From assembly GCA_905205065.1 (NCBI GenBank), contig CAJLCI010000031.1:1-27429 (forward strand): DNA of 27,429 bases. Reading direction: 5' to 3'. The translations under genes and the position numbers were made by a program. Below are positions 1 through 8,332 of the stretch, piece after piece. This stretch comes from an uncultured Eubacteriales bacterium (GTDB lineage: Bacteria; Bacillota; Clostridia; Oscillospirales; CAG-272). The stretch's first letter is position 1, and each line of letters begins with the position of its first letter. The notes beneath the pieces were generated by a model that saw only the letters and a list, made by a program, of their open reading frames with translations, was not told the DNA's origin and made no database searches.

Positions 1-49
1 TTAACATATTCTTTTTGTTTTTTAGCCTGTCTACTTGACGGGGGGCACA
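1..49 (-). mobile_element. Possible terminal inverted repeat of an insertion sequence lying to the left
   Basis: Read on the minus strand from base 49, the sequence begins TGTGCCCCCCGTCAAGTAGA and continues CAGGC. The layout of TGT, a C-run, an A/T-containing middle and then AGACA resembles the ends of IS3/IS150-type elements (pattern TGTACTGACCCC...GTTAGACA, from memory). No mate and no transposase lie inside the window, so the element, if real, extends beyond the left edge. A T-rich run at 68-81 follows on the plus strand. This is pattern recognition only. Confidence 0.25.
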
Positions 50-125
50 TTAAACCGCAGCTCCGGCTTTTTTTATTTTTTATATGTTATATGTCACTGA
101 CTCGCGGATATTCAATTGCAAAATA

Positions 126-1856
126 CTACTGTTTGTTTCGCTCGGACTCGCTTCCTATACATACGACAAAATCAATCTCGCTTCCAACCGCCGCCTTAGA
201 TCCGACCGCCTTGCTCTGGGAAAAAATCTCCCCTTTTACATATAGGTCGGTATAATCGTATGTAATTTTTCCGTATGTCAGTCCGAGTTCATTGAGAGCC
301 GCAATAGCCTCATCAGCCGAATAGCCTATAAACGAAGGAATTGTCACGTACTCAACCTCAGGTCCGAGACTGTAAAAAAGCTTGACAGTGTCTCCGCGCG
401 AAAGCTCCGTACCTGCCTCCGGCTCTGTCCGTATTGTATAGTACTGCAGAACAGTATCGTCATACACTCCGAATTCTTCAACCTTAAGGCCGAGCTTTCC
501 GAGCTCAAGCTTTGCCGTTCTGTACTCCACAATTGAATAGTCGCCTAAAGTGAGTGTTTCAAGTCCGTGACTGACAGTGAGCTTTACAGAAGCGAGCTGC
601 TCTCCTTTTTTCACCTTTCTCGCCGAACCGGCAGCCGGATCCTGAGAAATTATATACCCCGGTTCATATTCTTCATTGTATTCCTCTACCAATTCTATCG
701 CAAAATATCCTTCCTCTTCGATAGAGGCCTTCATCTCATCGTTATATATTTTACCTACAAACTGCGGAATATCAACTGTAATCGGCTTGTTCTCGTTGCT
801 GTTGCGCACAACGTTCATTATTACATTAACGCCGGCTATTATAAGCACTATAATAAACGCTGATACCACGCCGGCTATTATGGGAAACATTGAGCGGCTC
901 TGTTTCGGTGTACGCTTCTGCGGCGTCTTCCCCTTCCCCCTTTTCACGTTCTTCTGATTTTTTGTACGCGGTATCTGGGTCGTGACCTGTCCTGTATGAT
1001 GAGCTCTGAAATTATACCCCGGATCCTCGCGGAGCTTCAGCACATAATGAAGCATAGCGGACGCGCTTTGAAAACGCTTGGCCGGATCTTTATCCATCGC
1101 CGTCATAATCATCGATTCCACACCGGCCGGAATTTCCGGCAGAAGTTCTCTCGGCGGTTTGGGCCGTTCATTTACCTGCATCAGCGCAACCGATACCGGG
1201 CTGTCCGCTACAAAAGGCAACTTTCCGGTTGCCATTTCGTACATAACAACGCCGAGAGAATATATATCGCTGCGCGGATCAATCTGCTTCCCGCTCGCCT
1301 GCTCCGGACTGATATAGTAAACCGTTCCGATTGCTTTGTCCGTCATTGTTATAGTATCGGCATTCGGCATTTTCGCAATTCCGAAATCCGTAACCTTGAT
1401 TCTCCCGTTTTTCAGAAGCATAATATTCTGAGGCTTTATATCACGGTGTATTATTCCCTTTGAATGAGCATGTTCAAGCGCACGCAGAATCTGCGCCGAG
1501 TAATTCATTATCTCCTTCGGCGGAAGCGGGCCCCTCTGATTCATATAATTTTTCAGTGTGATTCCGTCTACCCGCTCCATCACTATATATTTACGGCCCT
1601 CTCTGACCGACACATCGTATATGCTGACAATATTGGGATGCGACAGCATCGACACCGCCTTGGATTCGTTTACAAACCGCTTTACAGCCTGAGCGTCGTT
1701 TGCAATCTCATCCTTCAGCATTTTCAGGGCGACAGTCCTTTTCATAACAGTGTCAACTGCCTCGAACACCACCGCCATACCGCCTATGCCGATAATTCTG
1801 ACGATCCTGTAACGACGGTCAAAGATCTGACCGACATACTTGTCATATATCTCCAC
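126..1856 (-). CDS. prkC: Membrane Ser/Thr protein kinase with PASTA domains (PrkC/PknB/Stk family)
   Basis: This 576-aa protein is a eukaryotic-like Ser/Thr kinase that senses muropeptides or lipid II outside the cell and phosphorylates cytoplasmic targets. The kinase domain spans about residues 16-272. It has the glycine loop GIGGMA (23-28), catalytic Lys45, HRDIKPQN (137-144), DFG (157-159) and SPE (183-185). A basic juxtamembrane stretch (about 297-322) precedes one membrane helix (about 323-350). The outside part holds three PASTA-like repeats (about 360-430, 435-505 and 506-570). The start is GTG at 1856, preceded by AGG eight bases upstream. It lies downstream of a PP2C phosphatase and rlmN, the usual Firmicutes order. 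The next usual gene, rsgA, would fall beyond the left edge. Family assignment is secure; the signal and targets are not visible. Confidence 0.96.
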   Translation of the reverse strand: MEIYDKYVGQIFDRRYRIVRIIGIGGMAVVFEAVDTVMKRTVALKMLKDEIANDAQAVKRFVNESKAVSMLSHPNIVSIYDVSVREGRKYIVMERVDGITLKNYMNQRGPLPPKEIMNYSAQILRALEHAHSKGIIHRDIKPQNIMLLKNGRIKVTDFGIAKMPNADTITMTDKAIGTVYYISPEQASGKQIDPRSDIYSLGVVMYEMATGKLPFVADSPVSVALMQVNERPKPPRELLPEIPAGVESMIMTAMDKDPAKRFQSASAMLHYVLKLREDPGYNFRAHHTGQVTTQIPRTKNQKNVKRGKGKTPQKRTPKQSRSMFPIIAGVVSAFIIVLIIAGVNVIMNVVRNSNENKPITVDIPQFVGKIYNDEMKASIEEEGYFAIELVEEYNEEYEPGYIISQDPAAGSARKVKKGEQLASVKLTVSHGLETLTLGDYSIVEYRTAKLELGKLGLKVEEFGVYDDTVLQYYTIRTEPEAGTELSRGDTVKLFYSLGPEVEYVTIPSFIGYSADEAIAALNELGLTYGKITYDYTDLYVKGEIFSQSKAVGSKAAVGSEIDFVVCIGSESERNKQ

Positions 1857-1947
1857 AGCTATGACCTATCCTTTCATCAATTGAACAGACCGCGGTCCGG
1901 TCTGACACAGAATTTCGGAAGTCCCCCGGTCTCAAGCGACCGAAAAT

Positions 1948-3177
1948 TCATCCGGTATATTTCACCAAAAGAGCTGTTATGTTGTCGCCGCCTCCGCCTT
2001 CGTTTGCGGAATCTATAAGCTCTTCAACCTTTCTTTTCAGCTCGATTTCCTGATCCTCTCCGTTATCCGTCGCCTCGCCGTATCCCCAGACAATGTCGCG
2101 TATATCGGAAGCTCCGAGATAGTTTGTAAGACCGTCGCTGCACAAAAGAATATACGACGGCGAAGCTGTAAGAAGAAGCGATTCCGTATCCGCTTCAATT
2201 GTACGCTCGTTTCCGACGGCGCGAGTTATAATATTTCTGTAAGGATTCGTAAGCGCCTGTTCGGGTGTAATCTGACCTATATCCACAAGATACTGCACAT
2301 AAGAATGGTCATGCGTAAGCTGGACCATATCTCCTCCGCAAAAGAGATAAATTCTGCTGTCGCCGACGCTCGCAATATAAAGCTTACTGTCAATCATAAG
2401 CGCCGCCACAAGTGTTGTTCCCATGCCGCTCAGAGACTCGTCCTTCCTTGAACGTTCGTAGACCTCGGTATTTGCGGACGCCACAGCCTCGCTCAGAAGC
2501 GTATATATCGGATTCTGAAGCACGCTTGTGTCCTCGTAATTGTCAGTATCGTCGCATACCTTTACGTCAGCCTCGTTTTCGCCGTCGCCGCGCGTCGCCG
2601 GATCCGAGCCGCCTTTCTGCGTTTTTCCGCTGCCCGTATCACTTCCGCTCTCTGCGTTTCCAACAAACTCCGCTCCGTTATCCAAATCTTTTTTCAATCC
2701 ATTTTCCGGTCTGTTTTTCGATTCGTTTTCAGATCCATTTTCAGATCCATTTTCAGATCCGTTTTTCGCCCCGCTTTCAGATACGTTTTTAATCCCGCTT
2801 TCAGGTCCGTTTTCCGGTTCGTTTTCAGATCCGTTTTCCAGTCCGTTCTCCTTAGCCGCCGCTGCAAGATCCTGCGCTTTATCATTATCTTTCAAAAAAC
2901 TAAATTCGGCAGTAGTAGCATAAGGACCGAGACTGTCCGTATCCTCGGGAAGAACAAGAAGATTGGTTTTTGAATCGACAAAATTTCCAAGCGAATTTTT
3001 CAGATATTCTGTAAAAACATTTACCGACATCTCACTCGCAACGTTTCCACCGTTAGCTCCGCCCATACCATCGCATACGACAAAAACCTCTGCATTATCG
3101 GCAATCTTTAAATATCCGAAAGAATCCTGATTGTTCTGACGGCGGCGGCCGACATCACTTAATCCATAGAAAAACAT
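1948..3177 (-). CDS. prpC: PP2C-type protein serine/threonine phosphatase with a low-complexity insert
   Basis: This is the partner phosphatase that reverses phosphorylation by the adjacent PASTA kinase, using two metal ions. PP2C signatures are RRRQNNQDSFG (11-21, metal-side Asp18), VCDGMGG (34-40, Asp36), SVGDSRIYLF, THDHSY, LLCSDGL and the C-terminal GGGDNITALLV. Family members such as PrpC are about 250 aa; this one is 409 aa. The extra length is one hydrophilic insert between the first catalytic block and NYEDTSVLQNPIYTL. It contains Asn/Glu/Gly/Lys/Ser repeats (ENGSENGSEN-like) encoded by a 12-bp DNA repeat. The insert most likely forms a disordered surface loop, because all conserved blocks on both sides are intact. 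The start ATG at 3177 has no strong ribosome site, so coupling to upstream translation is possible. Confidence 0.94.
   Translation of the reverse strand: MFFYGLSDVGRRRQNNQDSFGYLKIADNAEVFVVCDGMGGANGGNVASEMSVNVFTEYLKNSLGNFVDSKTNLLVLPEDTDSLGPYATTAEFSFLKDNDKAQDLAAAAKENGLENGSENEPENGPESGIKNVSESGAKNGSENGSENGSENESKNRPENGLKKDLDNGAEFVGNAESGSDTGSGKTQKGGSDPATRGDGENEADVKVCDDTDNYEDTSVLQNPIYTLLSEAVASANTEVYERSRKDESLSGMGTTLVAALMIDSKLYIASVGDSRIYLFCGGDMVQLTHDHSYVQYLVDIGQITPEQALTNPYRNIITRAVGNERTIEADTESLLLTASPSYILLCSDGLTNYLGASDIRDIVWGYGEATDNGEDQEIELKRKVEELIDSANEGGGGDNITALLVKYTG
2692..2851 (-). repeat. In-frame 12-bp degenerate minisatellite inside the PP2C gene
   Basis: About thirteen degenerate copies of a 12-base unit (plus strand TTTTCAGATCCA/G) run head to tail. 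The copies at about 2727-2762 are nearly identical, while flanking ones have diverged (TTTTCCGGTCCG, TTTTTCGCCCCG). The unit encodes four residues of the type (E/K)-N-(G/E)-(S/P/L). Because 12 is a multiple of three, length changes keep the phosphatase in frame. Confidence 0.85.
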
Positions 3178-3262
3178 AACTTTTAAGCATCCCCTTCCGA
3201 TAAACGGAATCTTATTCCGGATTCAGCACTCCGAAATAAATCACACGCAATTTTTACACTTG

Positions 3263-3310
3263 CCTTTTTATGTACCTTCTTATGTACCTTTTTATATACC
3301 TTTTTATGTA
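3263..3310. repeat. Four tandem 12-bp repeats between rlmN and the PP2C gene
   Basis: Exactly four head-to-tail units read CCTTTTTATGTA, CCTTCTTATGTA, CCTTTTTATATA and CCTTTTTATGTA. They fill part of the 159-bp gap between the rlmN stop and the phosphatase start. On the minus strand the array is open in one frame (a KKVH-type repeat), but no ribosome site supports translation. No promoter is apparent in the gap, so the three genes are probably co-transcribed through it. Confidence 0.85.
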
Positions 3311-3336
3311 TATGATAACTTATCATTGTATATTTG

Positions 3337-4434
3337 TCAGATAGGCATTTCGCCGGAATATTCCCTGCGAAGCTGACCACATGAAGCGTTAATATCAGAG
3401 CCGAGACGACGTCTGACTGTGGCGTTTACTCCAAGCCGAAGCAGCTCGTCCCGAAACTGCGCCGCACGCGGACTTTTTCTGTACGGCTTTCCTTCAACCT
3501 CATTAACCGGAATAAGATTGACATGAAACGGAGCGCCCTTCATATTTTTTTTCAACAGCTTCGCAAGCCTGGCCGCATGCTCAATGTCGTCGTTCCTGCC
3601 CGCTATAAGAGTAAATTCAAAGGAAATACGTCTGCCGGTCGTTCTGAAAAAATCCGCGCACGCGCCGAGAAGCTTCTCCAGATTATAACTTTTATTAACC
3701 GGCATAAGCTCGCTGCGCTCTTCGTCGCAGACAGCATGAAGCGATACCGAAAGCGTAACCGGATAGCCCTCATGCGATAAACGCTCTATTTTATCGGCAA
3801 GCCCGCAAGTCGATAGAGAAATATGTCTGTAACCGATATTAAGTCCGCCGGGATTTCCGACAAGGTAAAGAAATTTCATTACATTATCGTAATTATCAAG
3901 AGGTTCGCCGATTCCCATAAGCACGATGCTGTCGATTCTCCCTCCGCAGTCACGCTGAGCTGCGATTACCTGTCCGAGTATTTCATAAGGCCTGAGATTT
4001 CTGACAAGGCCGCCGAGCGTTGACGCGCAGAACCGGCAGCCCATACGGCATCCCGCCTGCGACGATACGCAGATGCTTCTTCCGTGCTCATACTGCATTA
4101 CGACGCTCTCTACGCACTGCCCATCCTCCAGCATGAACAGATACTTGACCGTCCCGTCAAGCCTTGAAACAAGTCTGCGCTTTATCCGAGGCAGACCTGT
4201 CTCCGCAGTTTCAGAGAGCCTTTCTCTCAGCCGAAGCGGCAGATTTGTCATCTCCTGAATTTCGGCTCCTCTGATAAGCCAGCTCATGATCTGTTCCGCC
4301 CGATATTCCGGCTCTCCGATTTCAGCGGCAAAGCGTTTGAGTTCGCCGATATCCATATCAAGAAGCTTTATTTTCAAATTCGCATCCAATCCTCTGTAAT
4401 TTATAATTTTTTCCGCTCCGTCCGTCCTGCACAA
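3337..4434 (-). CDS. rlmN: 23S rRNA (adenine-2503-C2)-methyltransferase, radical SAM
   Basis: RlmN methylates A2503 of 23S rRNA, and A37 in some tRNAs, using S-adenosylmethionine and a [4Fe-4S] cluster. The radical-SAM cysteines are in AGCRMGCRFC (Cys129, 133 and 136 of the long form). The family's second catalytic cysteine is in DINASCGQLRRE (about Cys352). MGIGEPLDNYDNV and SVSLHA are further hallmarks. The long ORF opens at TTG 4434 without a good ribosome site. A later TTG (LKIKLLDMD) has AGAGGA upstream, and an in-frame ATG follows at MDIGELKRF, so the N-terminus is uncertain by about 20-26 residues. It heads the rlmN-prpC-prkC cluster. Confidence 0.96.
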   Translation of the reverse strand: MCRTDGAEKIINYRGLDANLKIKLLDMDIGELKRFAAEIGEPEYRAEQIMSWLIRGAEIQEMTNLPLRLRERLSETAETGLPRIKRRLVSRLDGTVKYLFMLEDGQCVESVVMQYEHGRSICVSSQAGCRMGCRFCASTLGGLVRNLRPYEILGQVIAAQRDCGGRIDSIVLMGIGEPLDNYDNVMKFLYLVGNPGGLNIGYRHISLSTCGLADKIERLSHEGYPVTLSVSLHAVCDEERSELMPVNKSYNLEKLLGACADFFRTTGRRISFEFTLIAGRNDDIEHAARLAKLLKKNMKGAPFHVNLIPVNEVEGKPYRKSPRAAQFRDELLRLGVNATVRRRLGSDINASCGQLRREYSGEMPI

Positions 4435-4535
4435 TCGAATTCATCTGTACTTTTGTACTTTTTTCAGTTTTGTTCAATAAAAAGCAAAGCTCCGTCATAA
4501 GCCGTTTCAGAGACGGCGGCATTTCACTTTCAGTT

Positions 4536-4564
4536 ATTTTACCATGTTTTTATAAAAAATGCAA
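4536..4564 (-). promoter_or_regulatory. Probable sigma-A promoter for rlmN-prpC-prkC
   Basis: On the minus strand TTGCAT (4559-4564) and TAAAAT (4536-4541) are separated by 17 bases, about 100 bases upstream of the rlmN reading frame. The leader then contains a GCCGTCTCTGAAACGGC hairpin. This is a near-consensus match; no other good promoter is visible in the 195-bp gap. Confidence 0.6.
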
Positions 4565-4629
4565 TACTAATGATTATAATGAATAAATATTTAAACTGAC
4601 GTACTTATCATCTGAATACGGCCAAAAAT

Positions 4630-5604
4630 TCAGTTCTGAAATCTGAACTGCTCTCCGCTTATCAGCGGATACCGCGAAAGCTCGCTGCCGTCAAGATCCT
4701 CCCTGTTCATATCAACCGCCGTAATCTGATGATTATCATAAGTGGTATAGTAGTAAATTCCCTTGTCTGCATTACAGCATGAAGTATACAGTGTAATCTC
4801 AAGCTTTCCGTCTCCGATATCGCAGCATCCTCTCTGCTGATCGACCGCGCCTAAAATATGAAAGAACTGACTTACACTCTCAGACTCCGAATCGCCCGAA
4901 ACAGAGTTCATTTTAACAAATGAGGCTCTGACAAATCGCGACTGTGATGATAGATCTCCCGGAAGTCCAATCGCGCCCATCCCCCTGCTGTACGCCGTCA
5001 GGGAAAGCTTTTCCGAGAAACGGTTCTGCGGAGAAGAGGGAGACAGATGCATATAATTGTTCAGACTGAAAAGCTGCTCGTTAAACGGCGGATTATTCGT
5101 CAGTACCCCCGCCGGATTATCGTAAACCTTAATACCGTCCTTTACGGATTCAACAGTTACCGCTTCATCTTTATCGGAAATAATCCAATGCAGTTGAGCG
5201 ACAGGCAGGTCGGCGCTGAACGGAATATCCGTGAGATTGATTTTCTCAATAAGCTCCTTTGCTTCCTCCACCGACGCACATCTTCCAAGTATCCACGGAA
5301 TAAATTCAAACTGCGCTATGTTGTCCCTGCCCGCTTCAGAGCCGCGGTAATACGCGTTTCCCGGAAAGTTCAGACCGGCCATTCCAAGTCCCTTCTCATT
5401 GACGGCATCATAATAAAGAGGATAGTCCCGAATAACATGCGCTATGCCTATCATGGCATAATGGCTTTCGACAGATTCCGCCTCTCTGAAGAAAAACTTA
5501 TAATTTCTCGGAGTCACCGTCACCTCGTCTCCATATGAAAAATCATAATCAAGAGTTCTTCCAAAATAAAAATCCTTTGTTCTATAAGTTACCGCAGTAC
5601 ACAT
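4630..5604 (-). CDS. Choloylglycine hydrolase family protein (bile salt hydrolase / penicillin V acylase-like)
   Basis: This 324-aa Ntn-hydrolase should cleave an amide bond using the N-terminal cysteine exposed after removal of Met1. I place the start at ATG 5604, which gives Met-Cys-Thr-Ala, not at ATG 5622, which would bury the cysteine. GGGG lies eight bases upstream of 5604. Family catalytic residues are present: Cys2, Arg16 and Asp19 (FGRTLDYD), Asn79 (GLNFPG), Asn170/171 (VLTNNP) and Arg226 (SRFVRASF). There is no signal peptide, so it is probably cytoplasmic. Sequence alone does not separate conjugated bile salt from penicillin V or acyl-homoserine-lactone-type substrates. Length and the GLNFPG motif fit the Gram-positive BSH/PVA branch. 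It has its own gap on both sides and looks monocistronic. Confidence 0.9.
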   Translation of the reverse strand: MCTAVTYRTKDFYFGRTLDYDFSYGDEVTVTPRNYKFFFREAESVESHYAMIGIAHVIRDYPLYYDAVNEKGLGMAGLNFPGNAYYRGSEAGRDNIAQFEFIPWILGRCASVEEAKELIEKINLTDIPFSADLPVAQLHWIISDKDEAVTVESVKDGIKVYDNPAGVLTNNPPFNEQLFSLNNYMHLSPSSPQNRFSEKLSLTAYSRGMGAIGLPGDLSSQSRFVRASFVKMNSVSGDSESESVSQFFHILGAVDQQRGCCDIGDGKLEITLYTSCCNADKGIYYYTTYDNHQITAVDMNREDLDGSELSRYPLISGEQFRFQN

Positions 5605-5680
5605 ACAATCAACCCCGTTCATTCAATAATGGGAAAAGCCCCGTCGTAAGGCATTCCGGCAGCGAAGTGTACCGTCACCG

Positions 5681-5707
5681 GAAAAGCAGGCGGAAGCTTC
5701 CGCCTGC
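5681..5707 (-). terminator. Probable rho-independent terminator of the nitroreductase gene
   Basis: A perfect 22-bp palindrome (arms GCAGGCGGAAG, 5686-5707) is followed on the minus strand by TTTTCC. It lies 42 bp downstream of the nitroreductase stop and before the next gene. The U-tract is short, so termination may be partial. Confidence 0.5.
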
Positions 5708-5748
5708 AGAGGCGGGAGACATTCTTGCCTAATTTATATTCCAAACTT

Positions 5749-6273
5749 TCAATATGAGTATATCCTGTTTTCCTTTCGAGGCGCAGCTTCGGCCGGCTCG
5801 CCGTCCGGATAGCCGAGAATACAGTGCCCGATTCCCTCGTATTCTCCGTCAATGCCGAGCTCTTTCAGAATTTTCTTTCCGTCCTCGCTCTCAAACTCTT
5901 CCTTCGCGCGATGAATCCAGCAGCTGCCGATTCCGAGAGAATACGCGGCAAGCATCATATTTCCCATAACAAGACTGCCGTCATAAATTCCGGTGGGACA
6001 TCTTTTGTCCGACAAGACAATCAAAACCGCCGGAGCTCCGTAAAACGGATCAAATCCGCTGTCCCAGCCTCCGATTTTACGGTTCATGTCGGAAAGTCTG
6101 TCACGCAGAGCTTTGTCAGTAACGGCGGCAATAACCGCAGACTGCCGTCCCATTCCGCTCGCGGCGTATAACCCCGCTTTAACTATCTCGTCAATCATTT
6201 CCTTCGGCGGCATCTCCGCCTTGTATTTTCTGATACTTCTTCTGTTAAGCATCGCTTCAATTACATCATTCAT
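5749..6273 (-). CDS. Nitroreductase family FMN-dependent oxidoreductase
   Basis: This 174-aa protein belongs to the NADH oxidase/nitroreductase fold, which binds FMN and reduces nitro or quinone-type substrates with NAD(P)H. Visible family features are the N-terminal NRRSIRKYK (FMN phosphate contact), AASGMGRQSAVIAAVTD, the central GNMMLAAYSLGIGSCWIHRAKEE segment, and the C-terminal GYPDGEPAEAAPRKENRIYSY. It is at the short end for the family and acts as a homodimer in relatives. The start ATG 6273 is supported by GAGGAAAGG a few bases upstream. The substrate cannot be predicted. There is no ferredoxin domain, so this is not the 4Fe-4S fused type. Confidence 0.92.
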   Translation of the reverse strand: MNDVIEAMLNRRSIRKYKAEMPPKEMIDEIVKAGLYAASGMGRQSAVIAAVTDKALRDRLSDMNRKIGGWDSGFDPFYGAPAVLIVLSDKRCPTGIYDGSLVMGNMMLAAYSLGIGSCWIHRAKEEFESEDGKKILKELGIDGEYEGIGHCILGYPDGEPAEAAPRKENRIYSY

Positions 6274-6492
6274 TCTAATACCTTTCCTCTAATTATACCC
6301 TTTCCCTTTTTAAAGATAAAATACATACAAAGCAAAAAAATTAAAAGCACGGCGCCGCCGTCTGTAAGAGATCGACTGCAAAGCTGTCCGCAGCAAAGCC
6401 GTCAAGCGGAGGTTTCCGCCCGCCGCTTTTTCAGGCGACGGTATACTTCTTCGCCGGAGCGCCTTATTACATGGCTTTGACCATTACCTGAT

Positions 6493-6537
6493 AAAACAAA
6501 AAATTCGGGCGTGCCACCACTGATGACAACGTCCGAA
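6493..6537 (-). terminator. Rho-independent terminator after the CAT tRNA
   Basis: On the minus strand an 8-bp stem TTCGGACG/CGCCCGAA (one G-U pair) with an 18-base loop is followed immediately by TTTTTTGTTTT. It begins 12 bases beyond the CCA end of the tRNA, a typical position for a monocistronic tRNA terminator. Confidence 0.85.
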
Positions 6538-6548
6538 CTACTCGAATT

Positions 6549-6625
6549 TGGTGGGCCATCTAGGATTCGAACCTAGGACCGACCGGTTATGAGCCGGTAG
6601 CTCTGACCAACTGAGCTAATGGCCC
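6549..6625 (-). tRNA. tRNA with anticodon CAT (elongator tRNA-Met; tRNA-Ile2 not excluded)
   Basis: A complete 77-nt cloverleaf with encoded CCA. The acceptor stem is GGGCCAT/ATGGCCC, the D arm GCTCAGTTGGTCAGAGC, the anticodon stem ACCGG/CCGGT with loop CTCATAA (anticodon bases at 6589-6591), and the T arm CCTAGGTTCGAATCCTAG. The acceptor 5' G pairs normally, so it is not an initiator tRNA. A CAT tRNA may be tRNA-Met or, after lysidine modification, tRNA-Ile2. The overall sequence resembles clostridial tRNA-Met. Its 5' end abuts a 14-bp palindrome, GTATATTAATATAC, at 6626-6639. Confidence 0.93.
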
Positions 6626-6770
6626 GTATATTAATATACGGCGATAGAACTATCTCTGTCCTGTCACAACAGGTTTTATTGTACCACTTTAATATTAATA
6701 TTTATACATCATTATATTTCTTAATTGTTAATTGAACGATATACGCCGTGCAACCCCGGAACGTCTTATT

Positions 6771-6840
6771 CCTTATGCCTCATTCCTTGTGCCTCATCCC
6801 CTATGCCTCATCCCCTATGCCTCATCCCCTATGTCTCATT
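6771..6840. repeat. Five tandem 14-bp repeats just downstream of purF
   Basis: Five head-to-tail units of 14 bp (consensus CCCTATGCCTCATC) end four bases before the purF stop codon, with partial units on the left. Units 3 and 4 are identical; the others differ at one to three positions. The rest of the gap (6640-6770) is A+T-rich and holds a CCTGTCACAACAGG hairpin. I see no convincing terminator for purF here. Confidence 0.9.
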
Positions 6841-6843
6841 CCT

Positions 6844-8286
6844 TTAATGGTTATCCGGCTTTTCTTCACGCTCGGAAAGCCTTCTCTCAAAACGATTCTT
6901 GCATGTGTTTTCAGGTATTACAGTAGGATATCTGCCGTCAAAGCATGCTGAACAAAAGCTGTCTGTGCCGATAAGAGAGCGAAGCTCGCCGACCGGAAGA
7001 TAGCCAAGGCTGTCGGCTCCTATCATCTCTGCGATTTCAGGAACAGAATAACGGCATGCTATAAGATTTTCCCTTGAATCTATATCCGTTCCATAATAAC
7101 AGGGATTCATAAACGGAGGAGCGGATATCCGCATATGAATTTCCGAGGCTCCGGCGTCACGCAGAAGCTTTACAATCTGACCGCTGGTCGTTCCCCTTAC
7201 AATCGAGTCGTCGATAAGCACAACGCGCTTGCCCCGCACAGTATCCGCAATCGGAGACAGCTTGATTTTTACCTTATCCAGACGCGCGCTTTGTCCCGGC
7301 GAAATAAAGGTTCTTCCAATATACTTATTCTTTATGAAGCCTATTCCGTACGGTATTCCCGATTCCCTTGAATATCCGAGAGCCGCGTCCAGCCCAGAAT
7401 CCGGAACTCCCACAACCACGTCCGCCTGCACCGGGTGTCTGCGTGCAAGCACGGCGCCGGCGCGAAGCCTTGCCGCGTGAACGGAAACTCCGTCTATCAC
7501 AGAATCCGGACGCGCAAAATATATGTATTCAAAAATACAGATTTTTCCCGGCAGGGCCGATCTGCAGTTTTCCCTGTATGAATGTACTCCCGTCTCGTCA
7601 AATACGACAATCTCGCCGGGAAGAATATCTCTTACAAAGGAAGCTCCGACCGCGCTCAGGGCACAGCTTTCCGACGCGGCAACATAGCTCCCGTCCTCCG
7701 TAACTCCGTAACAAAGCGGACGGAAGCCGTACCTGTCTCTCGCAGCTATCAGCTTGGCCGCGGACATCAGCACAAGCGAGTACGCGCCGTCAAGCTGCGG
7801 CATAGCTCTTGCTACCGCCGCTTCAATCGAGGGAGCGCGCAGCCGTTCTCTCGTTACAATATAAGCGATAATTTCAGTGTCGCTCGTCGTATGGAAAATC
7901 GCGCCCGAAAGCTCAAGCTCAGAGCGGAGCTGCCATGCGTTTGTCAGATTTCCGTTATGCGCGAGCGCCATTTTTCCCTTTTGATGATTGACTTCAATCG
8001 GCTGACAGTTTACACGGCTTGTTCCGCCGGTAGTACCGTAACGGACATGCCCCACAGCCATTGACGCATCCGGAAATTTACTCATCACCTCCGGAGTAAA
8101 AACATCTCCGACAAGTCCGATATCCTTATGAGAAAAGAACAGCCCATCGTCGCACACCACTATTCCGCAGCTTTCCTGCCCTCTGTGCTGGAGCGAATAC
8201 AAACCGTAGTAGGCTGTGTTCGCCACATCTCCGCGATTTTTGGAATAAATTCCAAACACTCCGCATTCCTCATGGATACCGCTCAT
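6844..8286 (-). CDS. purF: Amidophosphoribosyltransferase (glutamine PRPP amidotransferase)
   Basis: PurF catalyses the first step of purine synthesis, PRPP plus glutamine to phosphoribosylamine. I choose ATG 8286 (480 aa), with AAAGG twelve bases upstream. An in-frame TTG at 8316 would add ten residues but has no spaced ribosome site. The protein begins MSGIHEECGVFGIYS: a seven-residue propeptide precedes the catalytic cysteine (Cys8), as in Bacillus-type PurF. The class II amidotransferase domain includes HRGQESCG, GHVRYGTTG and AHNGNL. The phosphoribosyltransferase domain has the PRPP loop RVVLIDDSIVRGTTS. C-terminal cysteines (CRYS, FCSACFDG) fit the Fe-S-containing Bacillus type. It follows glnA by a 46-bp gap and is probably co-transcribed with it, an unusual purF setting because the other pur genes are absent here. 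Confidence 0.96.
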   Translation of the reverse strand: MSGIHEECGVFGIYSKNRGDVANTAYYGLYSLQHRGQESCGIVVCDDGLFFSHKDIGLVGDVFTPEVMSKFPDASMAVGHVRYGTTGGTSRVNCQPIEVNHQKGKMALAHNGNLTNAWQLRSELELSGAIFHTTSDTEIIAYIVTRERLRAPSIEAAVARAMPQLDGAYSLVLMSAAKLIAARDRYGFRPLCYGVTEDGSYVAASESCALSAVGASFVRDILPGEIVVFDETGVHSYRENCRSALPGKICIFEYIYFARPDSVIDGVSVHAARLRAGAVLARRHPVQADVVVGVPDSGLDAALGYSRESGIPYGIGFIKNKYIGRTFISPGQSARLDKVKIKLSPIADTVRGKRVVLIDDSIVRGTTSGQIVKLLRDAGASEIHMRISAPPFMNPCYYGTDIDSRENLIACRYSVPEIAEMIGADSLGYLPVGELRSLIGTDSFCSACFDGRYPTVIPENTCKNRFERRLSEREEKPDNH

Positions 8287-8332
8287 ATTATAACCATACC
8301 TTTCCGTGAATATCAAATCCCCGTTTCACCCG

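Noticed and set aside
2412..2923. Plus-strand ORFs rich in Pro/Phe/Ser opposite the PP2C insert
   Set aside because: They are antisense shadows of the 12-bp repeat region; the minus-strand frame has clear PP2C homology.
3183..3326. Small minus-strand ORF through the 12-bp repeats (KKVH-type repeat peptide, 47-65 aa)
   Set aside because: The frame is open only because the 12-bp unit lacks stops. There is no ribosome site at either possible start, and the longer form begins inside rlmN.
5619..5852. 77-codon minus-strand ORF overlapping the nitroreductase C-terminus
   Set aside because: It runs through the terminator palindrome and overlaps the last conserved part of the nitroreductase in another frame.
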